The position numbers and the translations under genes are program-made. Of a stretch of DNA of 64,000 nucleotides, positions 18,831-26,997 are shown piece after piece. The stretch is from positions 744,001-808,000 of the forward strand of contig CP076020.1 in assembly GCA_018622675.1 (NCBI GenBank). The letters are read 5' to 3'. This DNA is from Mycoplasmatota bacterium (GTDB lineage: Bacteria > Bacillota_I > Bacilli_A > Izemoplasmatales > Hujiaoplasmataceae). The stretch's first letter is position 1. Every line of letters begins with the position of its first letter. The notes below the pieces were generated by a model, which saw only the letters and a program-made list of their open reading frames with translations, did no database searches and was not told the DNA's origin.

Positions 18831-20093
18831 ATGATTAAAAAACATATATTAAAAGACGAAGTTTTGTATTATGAAAAATTAGATAATGGTCTAGAGGTTT
18901 ATTTACATCCAAAACATGGCTTTGTAGATTATCATGCATCCTTACAAGTTCAAATAGGTGGTAATGCTTTGTCATATCAATATGACCAAGATAAATATTC
19001 TTTACCAGCAGGTACAGCACATTTTTTAGAACATGTCTATTTTGAAAATAATGGTGTCAATTTAAGTGATGAATTTGCTAAGTATAACGCTGATATAAAT
19101 GCATCTACATCAAGAGAAGTAACTAAGTATTATTTTAGTACCCAAGATCGTTTTGAATTTATTTTAAATAGATTTTTAGAGCATTTTTCAAGTGTTAGTA
19201 TATCTGAAGAAACAATTGCTAAAGAGAGAAACATCATTGAGAAAGAAATCATGATGTATGATGATAATTTATACACTGAGGTTAACGAAAGATTGCTTAA
19301 GCAAATGTATAATGATGAAAGAATATGGGTCGATATAGCAGGAACTGTTGAATCTGTTAGACAAATTGATAAAAAGATACTTGATAGAACTGTGAATCAT
19401 TTTTATCAACCCAATAATATGACATTGGTTTTAACCGGTCCTTTTGATGCTGATGAAATAATGACATTAATAAAAAATTCTCCAATAAATAAATTGCAAT
19501 CAAGTCGTAATTTGCCTATCATCAATCATCAACTTGGGGGTAAAGATGAAAAACATATATATGATATTAACAGTAGTCAAACCGTTAATTATTTAATGAT
19601 GGGTATAAAGTTAGACTTATCTTTATTTAAACACTTAGAAACGAGTCAAATGAGATTGGTTATTATTATGTTTTTTGAATATTTCTTTTCTGAAAGTTCA
19701 CATAATTACAAAAGTTTGAAAGATGATAATCTTATTAACTATATGTTTGGTACACATATCAAGATTACTGCTGATTATGCATATTTTTCTATTTCAAGCG
19801 AATCAACAAAGCCAAAAATTTTAAAAGAAAAACTTCTTAGCATGATTGCTTCTTTGGGGACAATCGATAAGACCAAATTTATAGCTTCAATTAGAAGTAG
19901 AATAGGTCATTTTATAGGTTATTTTGATAGTGCGCAATCTATTAACTATAGTCTAGCTGATTTTATTAAAAAGAAAATAGATCCTGAATACTATATAAGT
20001 AATGTAGAAAATATTTCATTAAAAGATGTTGAGTTGACTAAGAAAGCAATATTATTGGATGAAATTTATTCAGTTATTTACGCAAAAAATTAG
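18831..20093 (+). CDS. ymfH: M16-family zinc peptidase YmfH
   Basis: This is the catalytic partner of YmfF. The 420-residue protein has the inverted zinc motif HFLEH (about residues 63-67, HxxEH), followed about 77 residues later by the third ligand in EKEIMMYDD. ATG 18831 is chosen because AAGAAGG lies 9 nt upstream and overlaps the end of ymfF. Upstream in-frame starts lie inside the SD or earlier and are less likely. In related bacteria the pair is linked to EF-P modification or peptide processing; the substrate here is unknown. Confidence 0.9.
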   Translation: MIKKHILKDEVLYYEKLDNGLEVYLHPKHGFVDYHASLQVQIGGNALSYQYDQDKYSLPAGTAHFLEHVYFENNGVNLSDEFAKYNADINASTSREVTKYYFSTQDRFEFILNRFLEHFSSVSISEETIAKERNIIEKEIMMYDDNLYTEVNERLLKQMYNDERIWVDIAGTVESVRQIDKKILDRTVNHFYQPNNMTLVLTGPFDADEIMTLIKNSPINKLQSSRNLPIINHQLGGKDEKHIYDINSSQTVNYLMMGIKLDLSLFKHLETSQMRLVIIMFFEYFFSESSHNYKSLKDDNLINYMFGTHIKITADYAYFSISSESTKPKILKEKLLSMIASLGTIDKTKFIASIRSRIGHFIGYFDSAQSINYSLADFIKKKIDPEYYISNVENISLKDVELTKKAILLDEIYSVIYAKN

Positions 20094-20122
20094 TTATTAC
20101 ATAGATTTATTTATGTTATAAT
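20094..20122 (+). promoter_or_regulatory. Promoter of ysxC
   Basis: TTATTA and TATAAT with a 17-nt spacer, lying in the 46-nt gap after ymfH. Confidence 0.5.
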
Positions 20123-20139
20123 ATGATTGGAGTGATTAT

Positions 20140-20727
20140 ATGAAAATTTATAGTTCTGAATTTATTACATCTGCAGTGGAGTTTGAACAATATCCAAAAG
20201 ATCATTTACCACAAATTGTTTTTTCTGGTCGATCAAATGTTGGTAAATCTTCTTTCATTAATTCTTTATTAAATAAAAAGAATATAGCAAGAGTTTCACA
20301 AACGCCAGGAAAAACAAGATTAATTAATTTTTTTCTAATCAATGAATCTTTTTATTTTGTGGATATACCAGGATACGGTTATGCAAAAGTTAACCATGCT
20401 GAAATGATTAAGTTTGCAGCTATGATTGATGAGTATTTACAATCAAAACAAGCTAAATTAGCTGTGCTTTTACTAGATATCAGAAGAAAACCTAATGAAG
20501 ATGATTTATTAATGTACGATTATTTTAAGTCTTTTGGTTATGAAATATTATTAGTTTTGACAAAATCAGATAAACTATCTAATAATGAAATATATAAACA
20601 AAAAAAGATCATTAAAAATACTATGAATCCTCGTGAAGAGGATATCATGTTAGAATATTCAATTAAAAACAAGAAAAATCATGATAAGATATGGGAAATT
20701 TTTGAATCATATATAAACGAGGGATAA
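20140..20727 (+). CDS. ysxC: Ribosome assembly GTPase YsxC/EngB
   Basis: YsxC is an essential GTPase in late 50S subunit assembly. The 195-residue protein contains G1 GRSNVGKSS (30-38), switch I with the conserved QTPGKTR segment (55-60), G3 DIPGYG (75-80) and G4 TKSD (141-144). GGAGTGAT lies upstream of the start. Only 3 nt separate it from the following methyltransferase, so they are co-transcribed. Confidence 0.97.
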   Translation: MKIYSSEFITSAVEFEQYPKDHLPQIVFSGRSNVGKSSFINSLLNKKNIARVSQTPGKTRLINFFLINESFYFVDIPGYGYAKVNHAEMIKFAAMIDEYLQSKQAKLAVLLLDIRRKPNEDDLLMYDYFKSFGYEILLVLTKSDKLSNNEIYKQKKIIKNTMNPREEDIMLEYSIKNKKNHDKIWEIFESYINEG

Positions 20728-20730
20728 TTT

Positions 20731-21453
20731 ATGGTAGATCTTCGTTATGATGAAATCGCTAAAAGATATGATAATTTAGTATCACAAGATATTGTCAATC
20801 ATTCATTTCCCTATTCTGGTTATGGTCAGATTCAAGAAATAATAACTGATGATTTATCAAGTAAGAATAAGAAAGTGAAGATATTAGATATTGGTTGTGG
20901 TACAGGTAAACTGTATGAACATTTACTACCATCAATATTTTCTTTAACTGGTATTGATCAGTCAGGGAAAATGTTGGATATTGCAAGACAAAAATACCCT
21001 CAGGCTAAATTTATCCAACATGATGTTTTGCAGGGGCTACCTGCTAGTTTATCAGGTCAAACATTTGATTATATTATTGTTAATTATGTTTTTATGCATT
21101 TTTCTTTTAAAACAACCATTGATTTAATACAGACATTAATCAAACATTTAAACAAGCTTGGAAAAATAGTGATTGGTGATTTATTATTTATGAATCCGCC
21201 TATTAAACAAGAATTCTTTTATAATCATCAAGATTACGCTGATTTAGATTTACATTTTCATTTATATAGTCAATATGTAAATAAGTCTAATGAACAATTA
21301 GCTTTGAGTTTTTTTGAAGTAAATGACTATACTGGTTTAATGATCATAGAAAATATAAATGAATTTACTTTACTTTTTGAAGATCCTTTGGTAAAATACA
21401 AGTCAAATACAGTGAAGTGGAAGAGTACTCACCCACAGAGACATAGAGAGTAA
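20731..21453 (+). CDS. Class I SAM-dependent methyltransferase
   Basis: The 240-residue product has the Rossmann-fold motif I ILDIGCGTGK (51-60), the acidic strand-2 residue in GIDQSGKMLDIAR, and motif IV FDYIIVNYVFMH. This is typical of small-molecule or RNA methyltransferases of the YrrT/UbiE-like type. The substrate cannot be assigned. The last dozen codons are shared with the T-box leader of the next transcription unit: the basic tail (THPQRHRE) is encoded by the T-box stem I. That tail may therefore have little functional meaning. Confidence 0.88.
   Translation: MVDLRYDEIAKRYDNLVSQDIVNHSFPYSGYGQIQEIITDDLSSKNKKVKILDIGCGTGKLYEHLLPSIFSLTGIDQSGKMLDIARQKYPQAKFIQHDVLQGLPASLSGQTFDYIIVNYVFMHFSFKTTIDLIQTLIKHLNKLGKIVIGDLLFMNPPIKQEFFYNHQDYADLDLHFHLYSQYVNKSNEQLALSFFEVNDYTGLMIIENINEFTLLFEDPLVKYKSNTVKWKSTHPQRHRE
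21369..21397 (+). promoter_or_regulatory. Intragenic promoter for the valS T-box transcript
   Basis: TTTACT (21369-21374) and TAAAAT (21392-21397) with a 17-nt spacer, inside the 3' end of the methyltransferase gene. The predicted start is about 25 nt before T-box stem I. The same TTTACT-17-TATAAT-like pattern is found before the TetR gene and pdp. Confidence 0.55.
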
Positions 21454-21625
21454 ACGGTTGGTGGAAGTTTATATCTGTTGTGAAGAAGGTAGCCATGGAG
21501 TAGTTAGGGTGAAATTAAGTAGCTTTAAACGTTTGTCTGCGTTAAAGATTAGAGTGCTAGTTTTCTAGAACTAAGGTGGTACCACGGTTAATAATCGTCC
21601 TTTTTATAAGGGCGTTTTTTTATTT
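21425..21625 (+). ncRNA. T-box leader (probably valine) of nudix-valS
   Basis: The T-box AAGGTGGTACCACGG is at 21573-21586. Stem I begins with CCACAGAGA and closes with the partly complementary GGTGGAAG; the AGAGAG motif overlaps the methyltransferase stop codon. The likely specifier is GTA in AAGGTAGCC (about 21489-21491), fitting tRNA-Val(UAC), but I did not fold the RNA. A terminator hairpin (CGTCC/GGGCG) and T-run follow. The downstream operon is nudix-valS, which supports valine specificity. Confidence 0.9.
21595..21625 (+). terminator. T-box-controlled terminator before nudix-valS
   Basis: CGTCC and GGGCG arms around a T/A-rich loop, followed by seven T residues. Confidence 0.85.
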
Positions 21626-21638
21626 TTGGGAGGAAAAT

Positions 21639-22115
21639 ATGTCTTATATTAAAGATATTCGCAGTAAATTAGGAAATGACTGGGTTATATTGAATGCATG
21701 TGCTGTAGTTATCATCAATGATAAAAATCAAATATTATTACAAAAGCGATCTGACAATAAACTATGGGGTTTACCTGGTGGTTTAATGGAATTGCATGAT
21801 TCAATAGAATCATGTGCAATCAGAGAGGTCAAAGAGGAAACTAATTTAGATGTCCAATTAGACAAATTTATTGGAATATTTAATAATCCATTTATGAGAT
21901 GGCGAGAAAAAGATTATGCAAGAATCATTAGTTACGCTTTTACTGGAAAGATCGTAGGTTCTGAAATGAAAATTAATGATCATGAATCACTGGAATTAAA
22001 GTATTTTGATTATACACATTTACCAATGATTCATTCCATAGATACATTACAAATAATTGAAGCAGTTTATAAAGAAAACTTTCAAATGATAGAGGGGAAA
22101 AGATATGATGGATAA
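21639..22115 (+). CDS. Nudix hydrolase in the valS T-box operon
   Basis: Nudix proteins hydrolyse nucleoside diphosphates linked to a variable group. The product from ATG 21639 is 158 residues, with GGGAGG upstream; a longer in-frame ORF would begin inside the T-box and is rejected. The Nudix box lies around residues 47-70: G48, R62-E63 and E66-E67 are present, while the first acidic position is Asp54 rather than Glu. The core metal ligands are kept, so activity is likely. The substrate is unknown. It lies between the T-box and valS and overlaps valS by 11 nt, so it should be induced by valine starvation. Confidence 0.9.
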   Translation: MSYIKDIRSKLGNDWVILNACAVVIINDKNQILLQKRSDNKLWGLPGGLMELHDSIESCAIREVKEETNLDVQLDKFIGIFNNPFMRWREKDYARIISYAFTGKIVGSEMKINDHESLELKYFDYTHLPMIHSIDTLQIIEAVYKENFQMIEGKRYDG

Positions 22116-24678
22116 ATTATACAATCCGAAATTAGTAGAAAAAGGAAAATACGATTTTTGGCTAGAGAACAAGTTGTTTTCTAGTGGAGATTTGTCAAAA
22201 AAACCATTTACAGTGATTATTCCACCACCCAATGTAACTGGTAAGTTACATTTAGGGCATACATGGGATAATACGCTACAAGATATGGTTATTAGAAAGA
22301 AAAGAATGCAAGGATACGATGCTTTGTATTTGCCTGGTATGGACCATGCGGGTATTGCTACTCAAGCAAAGGTTGATCAAAAACTAAGAGAAGCAGGTAT
22401 TAATCGTTATGAATTAGGTAGAGAAAAGTATTTGGAACATGCATGGAAATGGAAAGAAGAATATTCAGAATATATTAGAGAACAATGGAAAATTATGGGT
22501 CTTTCTTTAGATTATGATAGAGAAAGATTTACTTTGGATGAAGGTTTATCTAAAGCAGTCAATAAAGTTTTCATTGATTTGTATAATAAAGGACTCATTT
22601 ACCAAGGTGAAAGAATTATTCATTGGGATGTTCAAGCTAAAACAGCTCTTTCTAATATAGAAATTGAACATAAAGAAGTTCAAGGTGCCTTATATTATAT
22701 TAAATATAAAATTGTTGATGAGGATAGATATGTTGAAATAGCCACAACTAGACCGGAAACTATGTATGGAGATACTGCTTTGATGGTTCATCCTGATGAT
22801 GAACGTTTTACAGATTTACATGATAAGGAAGCTTATATCCCAACGACAGAAACAAAAATTAAAATTATTGTCGATCCATATGTTGATAGAGAATTTGGAA
22901 CTGGCATTGTAAAGGTAACGCCTGCACATGATCCAAATGACTTTGAAGTTGGTAAAAGACATGGTTTAGATATGCCATTATGTATGAACGATGATGGAAC
23001 AATGAATCAACTAGCTAATCAATATGAAGGAATGAATCGCTTTGAATGTCGAAAAGCATTAGTGAGTGATTTGAAAGAAAAAGATCTTATTACAAAAGTA
23101 GAACCAATTGTTCATAATGTTGGTCATTCTGAAAGAACCAATGTGATTGTAGAACCTAGATTGTCTAAACAATGGTTTGTAAAAATGGATATTTTGGCAA
23201 ATAATGCTTTAGATAAAAGTACCGTTGAATTTATTCCTGAAAGATTTAATAAGATTTTTGTCAACTGGATGGAAGGCATCGAAGATTGGTGTATATCTAG
23301 ACAGCTATGGTGGGGACATCGTATACCGGTATGGTATAAGGGTGATGAAATATATGTAAGTGAAGAAGCGCCCGAAGAAGATGGTTGGATACAAGACGAA
23401 GATGTATTAGATACATGGTTTTCTTCTGCCTTATGGCCTTTTTCAACTTTAGGTTGGCCAGATACCAGTGAAGACTTAAAACGTTACTATCCTAATGATT
23501 TGATGGTTACAGGCTATGATATTATATTCTTCTGGGTTTCTAGAATGATCTTCCAAGCGATTGAATTTACAGGAAAAACTCCATTTAAGCAATGTCTTTT
23601 ACATGGGCTTATCAGAGATGAAGACGGTAGGAAAATGTCAAAATCTTTAGGAAATGGTGTTGACCCCATTGATGTTGTGAATCAATACGGAATAGATGCT
23701 TTAAGATATTTTATAACAACCAATTCAGCTCCTGGTCTAGATTTAAGATATGAAGAGGAAAAGGTTGAATCTAGTTGGAATTATATTAATAAAATTTGGA
23801 ATATTAGTCGTTTTGTTATTATGAATACAGAAGATATTCATGATACAGATTTAACAATTCAGCCAGATACATTGAATTTTGCTGATAAGTGGATATTAAC
23901 TAAATTAAATCTTCTGATTGAAAATAGTGAAAATTTCTTTGAAAGATATGAGTTTAATGAAGCCGCAAGATTAATTTATAATTTTACTTGGCATGATTTT
24001 GCATCATGGTATGTAGAAATGAGTAAGCTATCAGATCAATTATCAACGAAGAAGGTATTAATTTATGTTTTAGATAAAATAATAAAATTATTACATCCAT
24101 TTATGCCTTTTGTAACCGAAGAAATATACCAACAATTACCTCATGATGAAATATCTATTATGGTTTCAACTTGGCCAAAGTATGAGTCTGACTTAGTGTT
24201 TAAGGAAACACTGAATAAAGACTGGTTTTTTGATGTCATTAAAAAAATTAGAAGCATAAGAAATGATTACCATGTTTCTTGGTCTAAACCTATTGATCTA
24301 TACATTAAAACCAATGAGGATAATAAAGAGTTTATAGAAGAAAATAAAGTTTACATTAATAAGTTTTTAAATCCTGATCATTTATATATTAATAAAGAAC
24401 AAGGTGATTTAAAACAAACTGTTTCTGTTATTTTAGCTGATATTCAAGTAAACATTCCATTGGGATCATTGATTGATATTGATGATGAAATTAAACGCGT
24501 AGAAGAAGAAATAGTAAGTTTAAACAAAGAAATTAAACGTTGTCAGGGTATGCTTAATAATCAAAACTTTGTCAGCAAAGCACCTGCTGATAAAGTTAAT
24601 GAAGAAAAACAAAAGTTAGAAGATTATACTGAACGTTATCATGAAGCAAAGAAAAGATTAGTGGAGTTAAAGAAATAA
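22105..24678 (+). CDS. valS: Valyl-tRNA synthetase
   Basis: ValRS charges tRNA-Val and edits threonine. The 857-residue class I enzyme has the HIGH motif in PPPNVTGKLHLGH (HLGH, 49-52), the editing domain with ATTRPETMYGDTA, and KMSKS at 510-514. An anticodon domain follows, then a C-terminal coiled-coil arm (about 790-857) that binds tRNA. The start is ATG 22105 or the adjacent ATG 22108, overlapping the nudix gene, with GAGGGG about 8 nt upstream. folC follows after 1 nt, so a nudix-valS-folC operon under T-box control is likely. Confidence 0.98.
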   Translation: MMDKLYNPKLVEKGKYDFWLENKLFSSGDLSKKPFTVIIPPPNVTGKLHLGHTWDNTLQDMVIRKKRMQGYDALYLPGMDHAGIATQAKVDQKLREAGINRYELGREKYLEHAWKWKEEYSEYIREQWKIMGLSLDYDRERFTLDEGLSKAVNKVFIDLYNKGLIYQGERIIHWDVQAKTALSNIEIEHKEVQGALYYIKYKIVDEDRYVEIATTRPETMYGDTALMVHPDDERFTDLHDKEAYIPTTETKIKIIVDPYVDREFGTGIVKVTPAHDPNDFEVGKRHGLDMPLCMNDDGTMNQLANQYEGMNRFECRKALVSDLKEKDLITKVEPIVHNVGHSERTNVIVEPRLSKQWFVKMDILANNALDKSTVEFIPERFNKIFVNWMEGIEDWCISRQLWWGHRIPVWYKGDEIYVSEEAPEEDGWIQDEDVLDTWFSSALWPFSTLGWPDTSEDLKRYYPNDLMVTGYDIIFFWVSRMIFQAIEFTGKTPFKQCLLHGLIRDEDGRKMSKSLGNGVDPIDVVNQYGIDALRYFITTNSAPGLDLRYEEEKVESSWNYINKIWNISRFVIMNTEDIHDTDLTIQPDTLNFADKWILTKLNLLIENSENFFERYEFNEAARLIYNFTWHDFASWYVEMSKLSDQLSTKKVLIYVLDKIIKLLHPFMPFVTEEIYQQLPHDEISIMVSTWPKYESDLVFKETLNKDWFFDVIKKIRSIRNDYHVSWSKPIDLYIKTNEDNKEFIEENKVYINKFLNPDHLYINKEQGDLKQTVSVILADIQVNIPLGSLIDIDDEIKRVEEEIVSLNKEIKRCQGMLNNQNFVSKAPADKVNEEKQKLEDYTERYHEAKKRLVELKK

Positions 24679-24679
24679 A

Positions 24680-25948
24680 ATGTTTACGACTAGAGAAGAA
24701 GCACAAAATTGGATAGAAAATATTAAAAGATTTGGTTCTAGATTAGATTTATCAAGAATCACAAAAGTTTTAGAAATACTTGAAAATCCTCATTTAGATT
24801 TTAAATCAATTCATGTTGCGGGTACAAATGGTAAGGGATCAACATCTAATTTTATTAAAAATATCTTAGTTGATGCGGGTTTTAAAGTTGGTTTATACAC
24901 TTCACCTTATGTGGTTGAATTTAATGAAAGAATTAAGATTAACCATGAAAATATTTCAGATGAAAAGTTAGTTGAATATACAAATATACTTCATGATGTA
25001 TCAGAAAAACTCATTGAAGAGAATCCTGAAAATATTATTACTTTTTTTGAAGTTTTAACTGTAATCTCATTTTTATATTTTAGAGACCAAGAAGTTGATT
25101 ACGCTATTATTGAAGTTGGATTAGGTGGCCTCTTAGATGCAACTAATGTTATAAAACCTGAGATATCTGTGATCACTAATGTTTCTTATGATCATATGAA
25201 ACAACTAGGAAATACATTAGAGTCTATTGCTTTAAACAAATTAGGCATAGTCAAAAAAAATGTACCTTTAGTAACATCAATAGAAGACATGCATTTATTT
25301 CCATTAATTCATGAAATAGCTTCAAAAAATGAGTCTCGGGTAAAAATAGTGAATTTTGATTTAGTAAAAAATGATCATGTAGGCATACAAACAACTTTTA
25401 CATATCAAGAAAACGATTATGTCTTAAATTTAACTGGTCAACACCAAATTAAGAATGCTGTTTTATCCATTGAGGTCATTCGTTTACTTAGATTAATTAA
25501 TAACTTGAACATTACCGAAAATAACATTAAAAACGGACTAGTTAATACCTATTGGCCTGGAAGATTTGAAATATTTAATTCACAAATTGTGATAGATGGT
25601 GCTCATAATATTGGTGGGATTAAGGCCTTAAAAGACTCTGTAAAAGCAGTTTTTAAAGGTAAAAACATAAAGTGTTTGTTTTCTGTTATGAAAGATAAGC
25701 AACATAAGCAAATGATAGAAGAATTAGATAATTTTTGTGATGAGTTATATTTTACTGAATTTGAATATCAAAGAAGAGCTGATGCTGAGGAATTGTACTT
25801 TGAATCTACCCATTATAAAAAATCATATCATCATGATTATAAAGAAATACTCTATAAATTATTAGAGAGTTTAAAGAAAGATGATATCTTGTTAATCACT
25901 GGCTCACTTTATTTTATTTCTGAAATAAGAAAATTATTAATTAAATAA
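24680..25948 (+). CDS. folC: Folylpolyglutamate synthase / dihydrofolate synthase FolC
   Basis: FolC adds glutamate residues to folates, keeping them in the cell. The 422-residue Mur-ligase-type protein has the P-loop AGTNGKGST (47-55), SPYVVEFNERI, EVGLGGLLDATNV and the C-terminal domain segment VIDGAHNIGG. The SD is weak (GGAG at about 13 nt), consistent with coupling to valS just upstream. Placing folC after valS is also common in Bacillus. It complements thyA and folA at 34.5-35.9 kb. Confidence 0.96.
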   Translation: MFTTREEAQNWIENIKRFGSRLDLSRITKVLEILENPHLDFKSIHVAGTNGKGSTSNFIKNILVDAGFKVGLYTSPYVVEFNERIKINHENISDEKLVEYTNILHDVSEKLIEENPENIITFFEVLTVISFLYFRDQEVDYAIIEVGLGGLLDATNVIKPEISVITNVSYDHMKQLGNTLESIALNKLGIVKKNVPLVTSIEDMHLFPLIHEIASKNESRVKIVNFDLVKNDHVGIQTTFTYQENDYVLNLTGQHQIKNAVLSIEVIRLLRLINNLNITENNIKNGLVNTYWPGRFEIFNSQIVIDGAHNIGGIKALKDSVKAVFKGKNIKCLFSVMKDKQHKQMIEELDNFCDELYFTEFEYQRRADAEELYFESTHYKKSYHHDYKEILYKLLESLKKDDILLITGSLYFISEIRKLLIK

Positions 25949-25957
25949 AGAATAAAT

Positions 25958-25989
25958 AATCACCCGATGTAATATTTCATCGGGTGATT
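25958..25989 (+). promoter_or_regulatory. 12-bp perfect hairpin that contains the radC Shine-Dalgarno
   Basis: Arms AATCACCCGATG (25958-25969) and CATCGGGTGATT (25978-25989) pair perfectly around an 8-nt loop. No T-run follows, so it is a poor terminator for folC. The 3' arm contains GGTGAT, the best SD for radC, 9 nt before ATG 25999. Folding would hide that SD. Confidence 0.6.
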
Positions 25990-25998
25990 AAATTGTAT

Positions 25999-26676
25999 AT
26001 GATAAAAGATATGCCAAAATATGAAAGACCAAGAGAAAGATTATTGAGTGCTGGCGCTAGTAGTTTGAATACATATGAGTTACTAGCAATCCTATTAAGA
26101 GTAGGAACTAAAAATGAATCAGTAATTGAAGTATCAAAAAGACTTATAAATAATCTAAATGAACTCAGTGAATTAAGAAATCAAACAGTAGATGAAATAA
26201 CACAGATTAAAGGTATAGGTAAGACAAAAGCTATTACAATTTTAGCAGCATTGGAATTAGGAAAGAGAGTACTAGAAAATAGACAGGAGAAAATACAATT
26301 AAGTTCTCCAAAAAATGTATTTGATTTATTGCATTATGAGCTAAAAGACCTTAAACAAGAAGTATTAATTGTATTATATTTAGATTTAAAAACAAATCTG
26401 ATTGCAAAAAAAGAAGTTTTTAGGGGGAGTCTAAACCAAAGTTTAGTTCATCCGAGAGAAATTTTTAAATATGCTGTTAAATATTCTGCTTATCAAATCA
26501 TATTAGTACATAATCACCCTTCAGGTGATCCTTATCCTTCTAAGCAAGACATTGAACTTACAAAAGCCATTGAAAAAGCTGGAAAAATGATGCAAATATA
26601 TTTATTAGATCACATTGTGATTGGAGCAAAAAATTATTTATCTATTAAGTCATTTGAAGAAAATAAAAATCTTTAA
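25999..26676 (+). CDS. radC: RadC/YsxA-family JAB1/MPN domain protein
   Basis: The 225-residue protein has an N-terminal helix-hairpin-helix (QIKGIGKTKAITILAALELG, 69-88) and a C-terminal JAMM metalloprotease-like domain with H171, H173 and D184 in HNHPSGDPYPSKQD. The function is unsettled; despite the name, a direct DNA repair role is doubtful. ATG 25999 (MIKDMPKYERPRERLL) matches the family N-terminus. The GTG at 25984 lies inside a hairpin and is less likely. The transcript continues to the B12 riboswitch promoter region with no obvious terminator. Confidence 0.93.
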   Translation: MIKDMPKYERPRERLLSAGASSLNTYELLAILLRVGTKNESVIEVSKRLINNLNELSELRNQTVDEITQIKGIGKTKAITILAALELGKRVLENRQEKIQLSSPKNVFDLLHYELKDLKQEVLIVLYLDLKTNLIAKKEVFRGSLNQSLVHPREIFKYAVKYSAYQIILVHNHPSGDPYPSKQDIELTKAIEKAGKMMQIYLLDHIVIGAKNYLSIKSFEENKNL

Positions 26677-26684
26677 GCTTTTCA

Positions 26685-26713
26685 TTGACTTTATGAGTAG
26701 CATTGACTATAAT
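26685..26713 (+). promoter_or_regulatory. Promoter of the cobalamin riboswitch operon
   Basis: TTGACT (26685-26690) and TATAAT (26708-26713) with a 17-nt spacer, immediately before the aptamer. Confidence 0.8.
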
Positions 26714-26730
26714 TAAATTAATTGAATAAG

Positions 26731-26880
26731 TATTTATAGGTGTAGTAATACATAACAGGGAATTAAGTTAAAATCTTAGGCTGTCCCAGCAACCGTATTA
26801 TGGACGAAATGCAATATACCACTGCTTTTAGCGGGAAGGTGCAAAGTAGGATGAAGTTAAGCCGGTAGACCTACCTGTAA
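26731..26880 (+). ncRNA. Cobalamin (B12) riboswitch
   Basis: Conserved aptamer elements occur in order: ATAGGTG, AGGGAAT, AAATC then GGCTGTCCCAGCAACCGT (the B12 box), CCACTG, GGGAAGG, GGATGAAG and GCCGGTAGACCTACCT. This is a full-length class I-type element. A terminator follows at 26929-26951, so cobalamin should switch off transcription of the downstream genes. Together with the terminator it explains the 321-nt gene-free stretch between radC and the lipoprotein. Confidence 0.96.
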
Positions 26881-26928
26881 ATCAAATGTTTTCTCCTGGG
26901 TAATGAGAAAGAAGTTTTTACTTTTTTT

Positions 26929-26951
26929 GACCTAGGAATAGGTCTTTTTTT
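26929..26951 (+). terminator. Riboswitch expression-platform terminator
   Basis: Stem GACCTA/TAGGTC with a GGAA loop and seven T residues. Confidence 0.88.
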
Positions 26952-26997
26952 ATTTCTAAGGAGAAAATGATTCAAAAAACTTTACTGAGGAGGAAGT

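Noticed and set aside
21576-21638. Longer N-terminus for the Nudix protein
   Set aside because: The extension lies in the T-box antiterminator/terminator and encodes a run of hydrophobic residues from the terminator T-tract.
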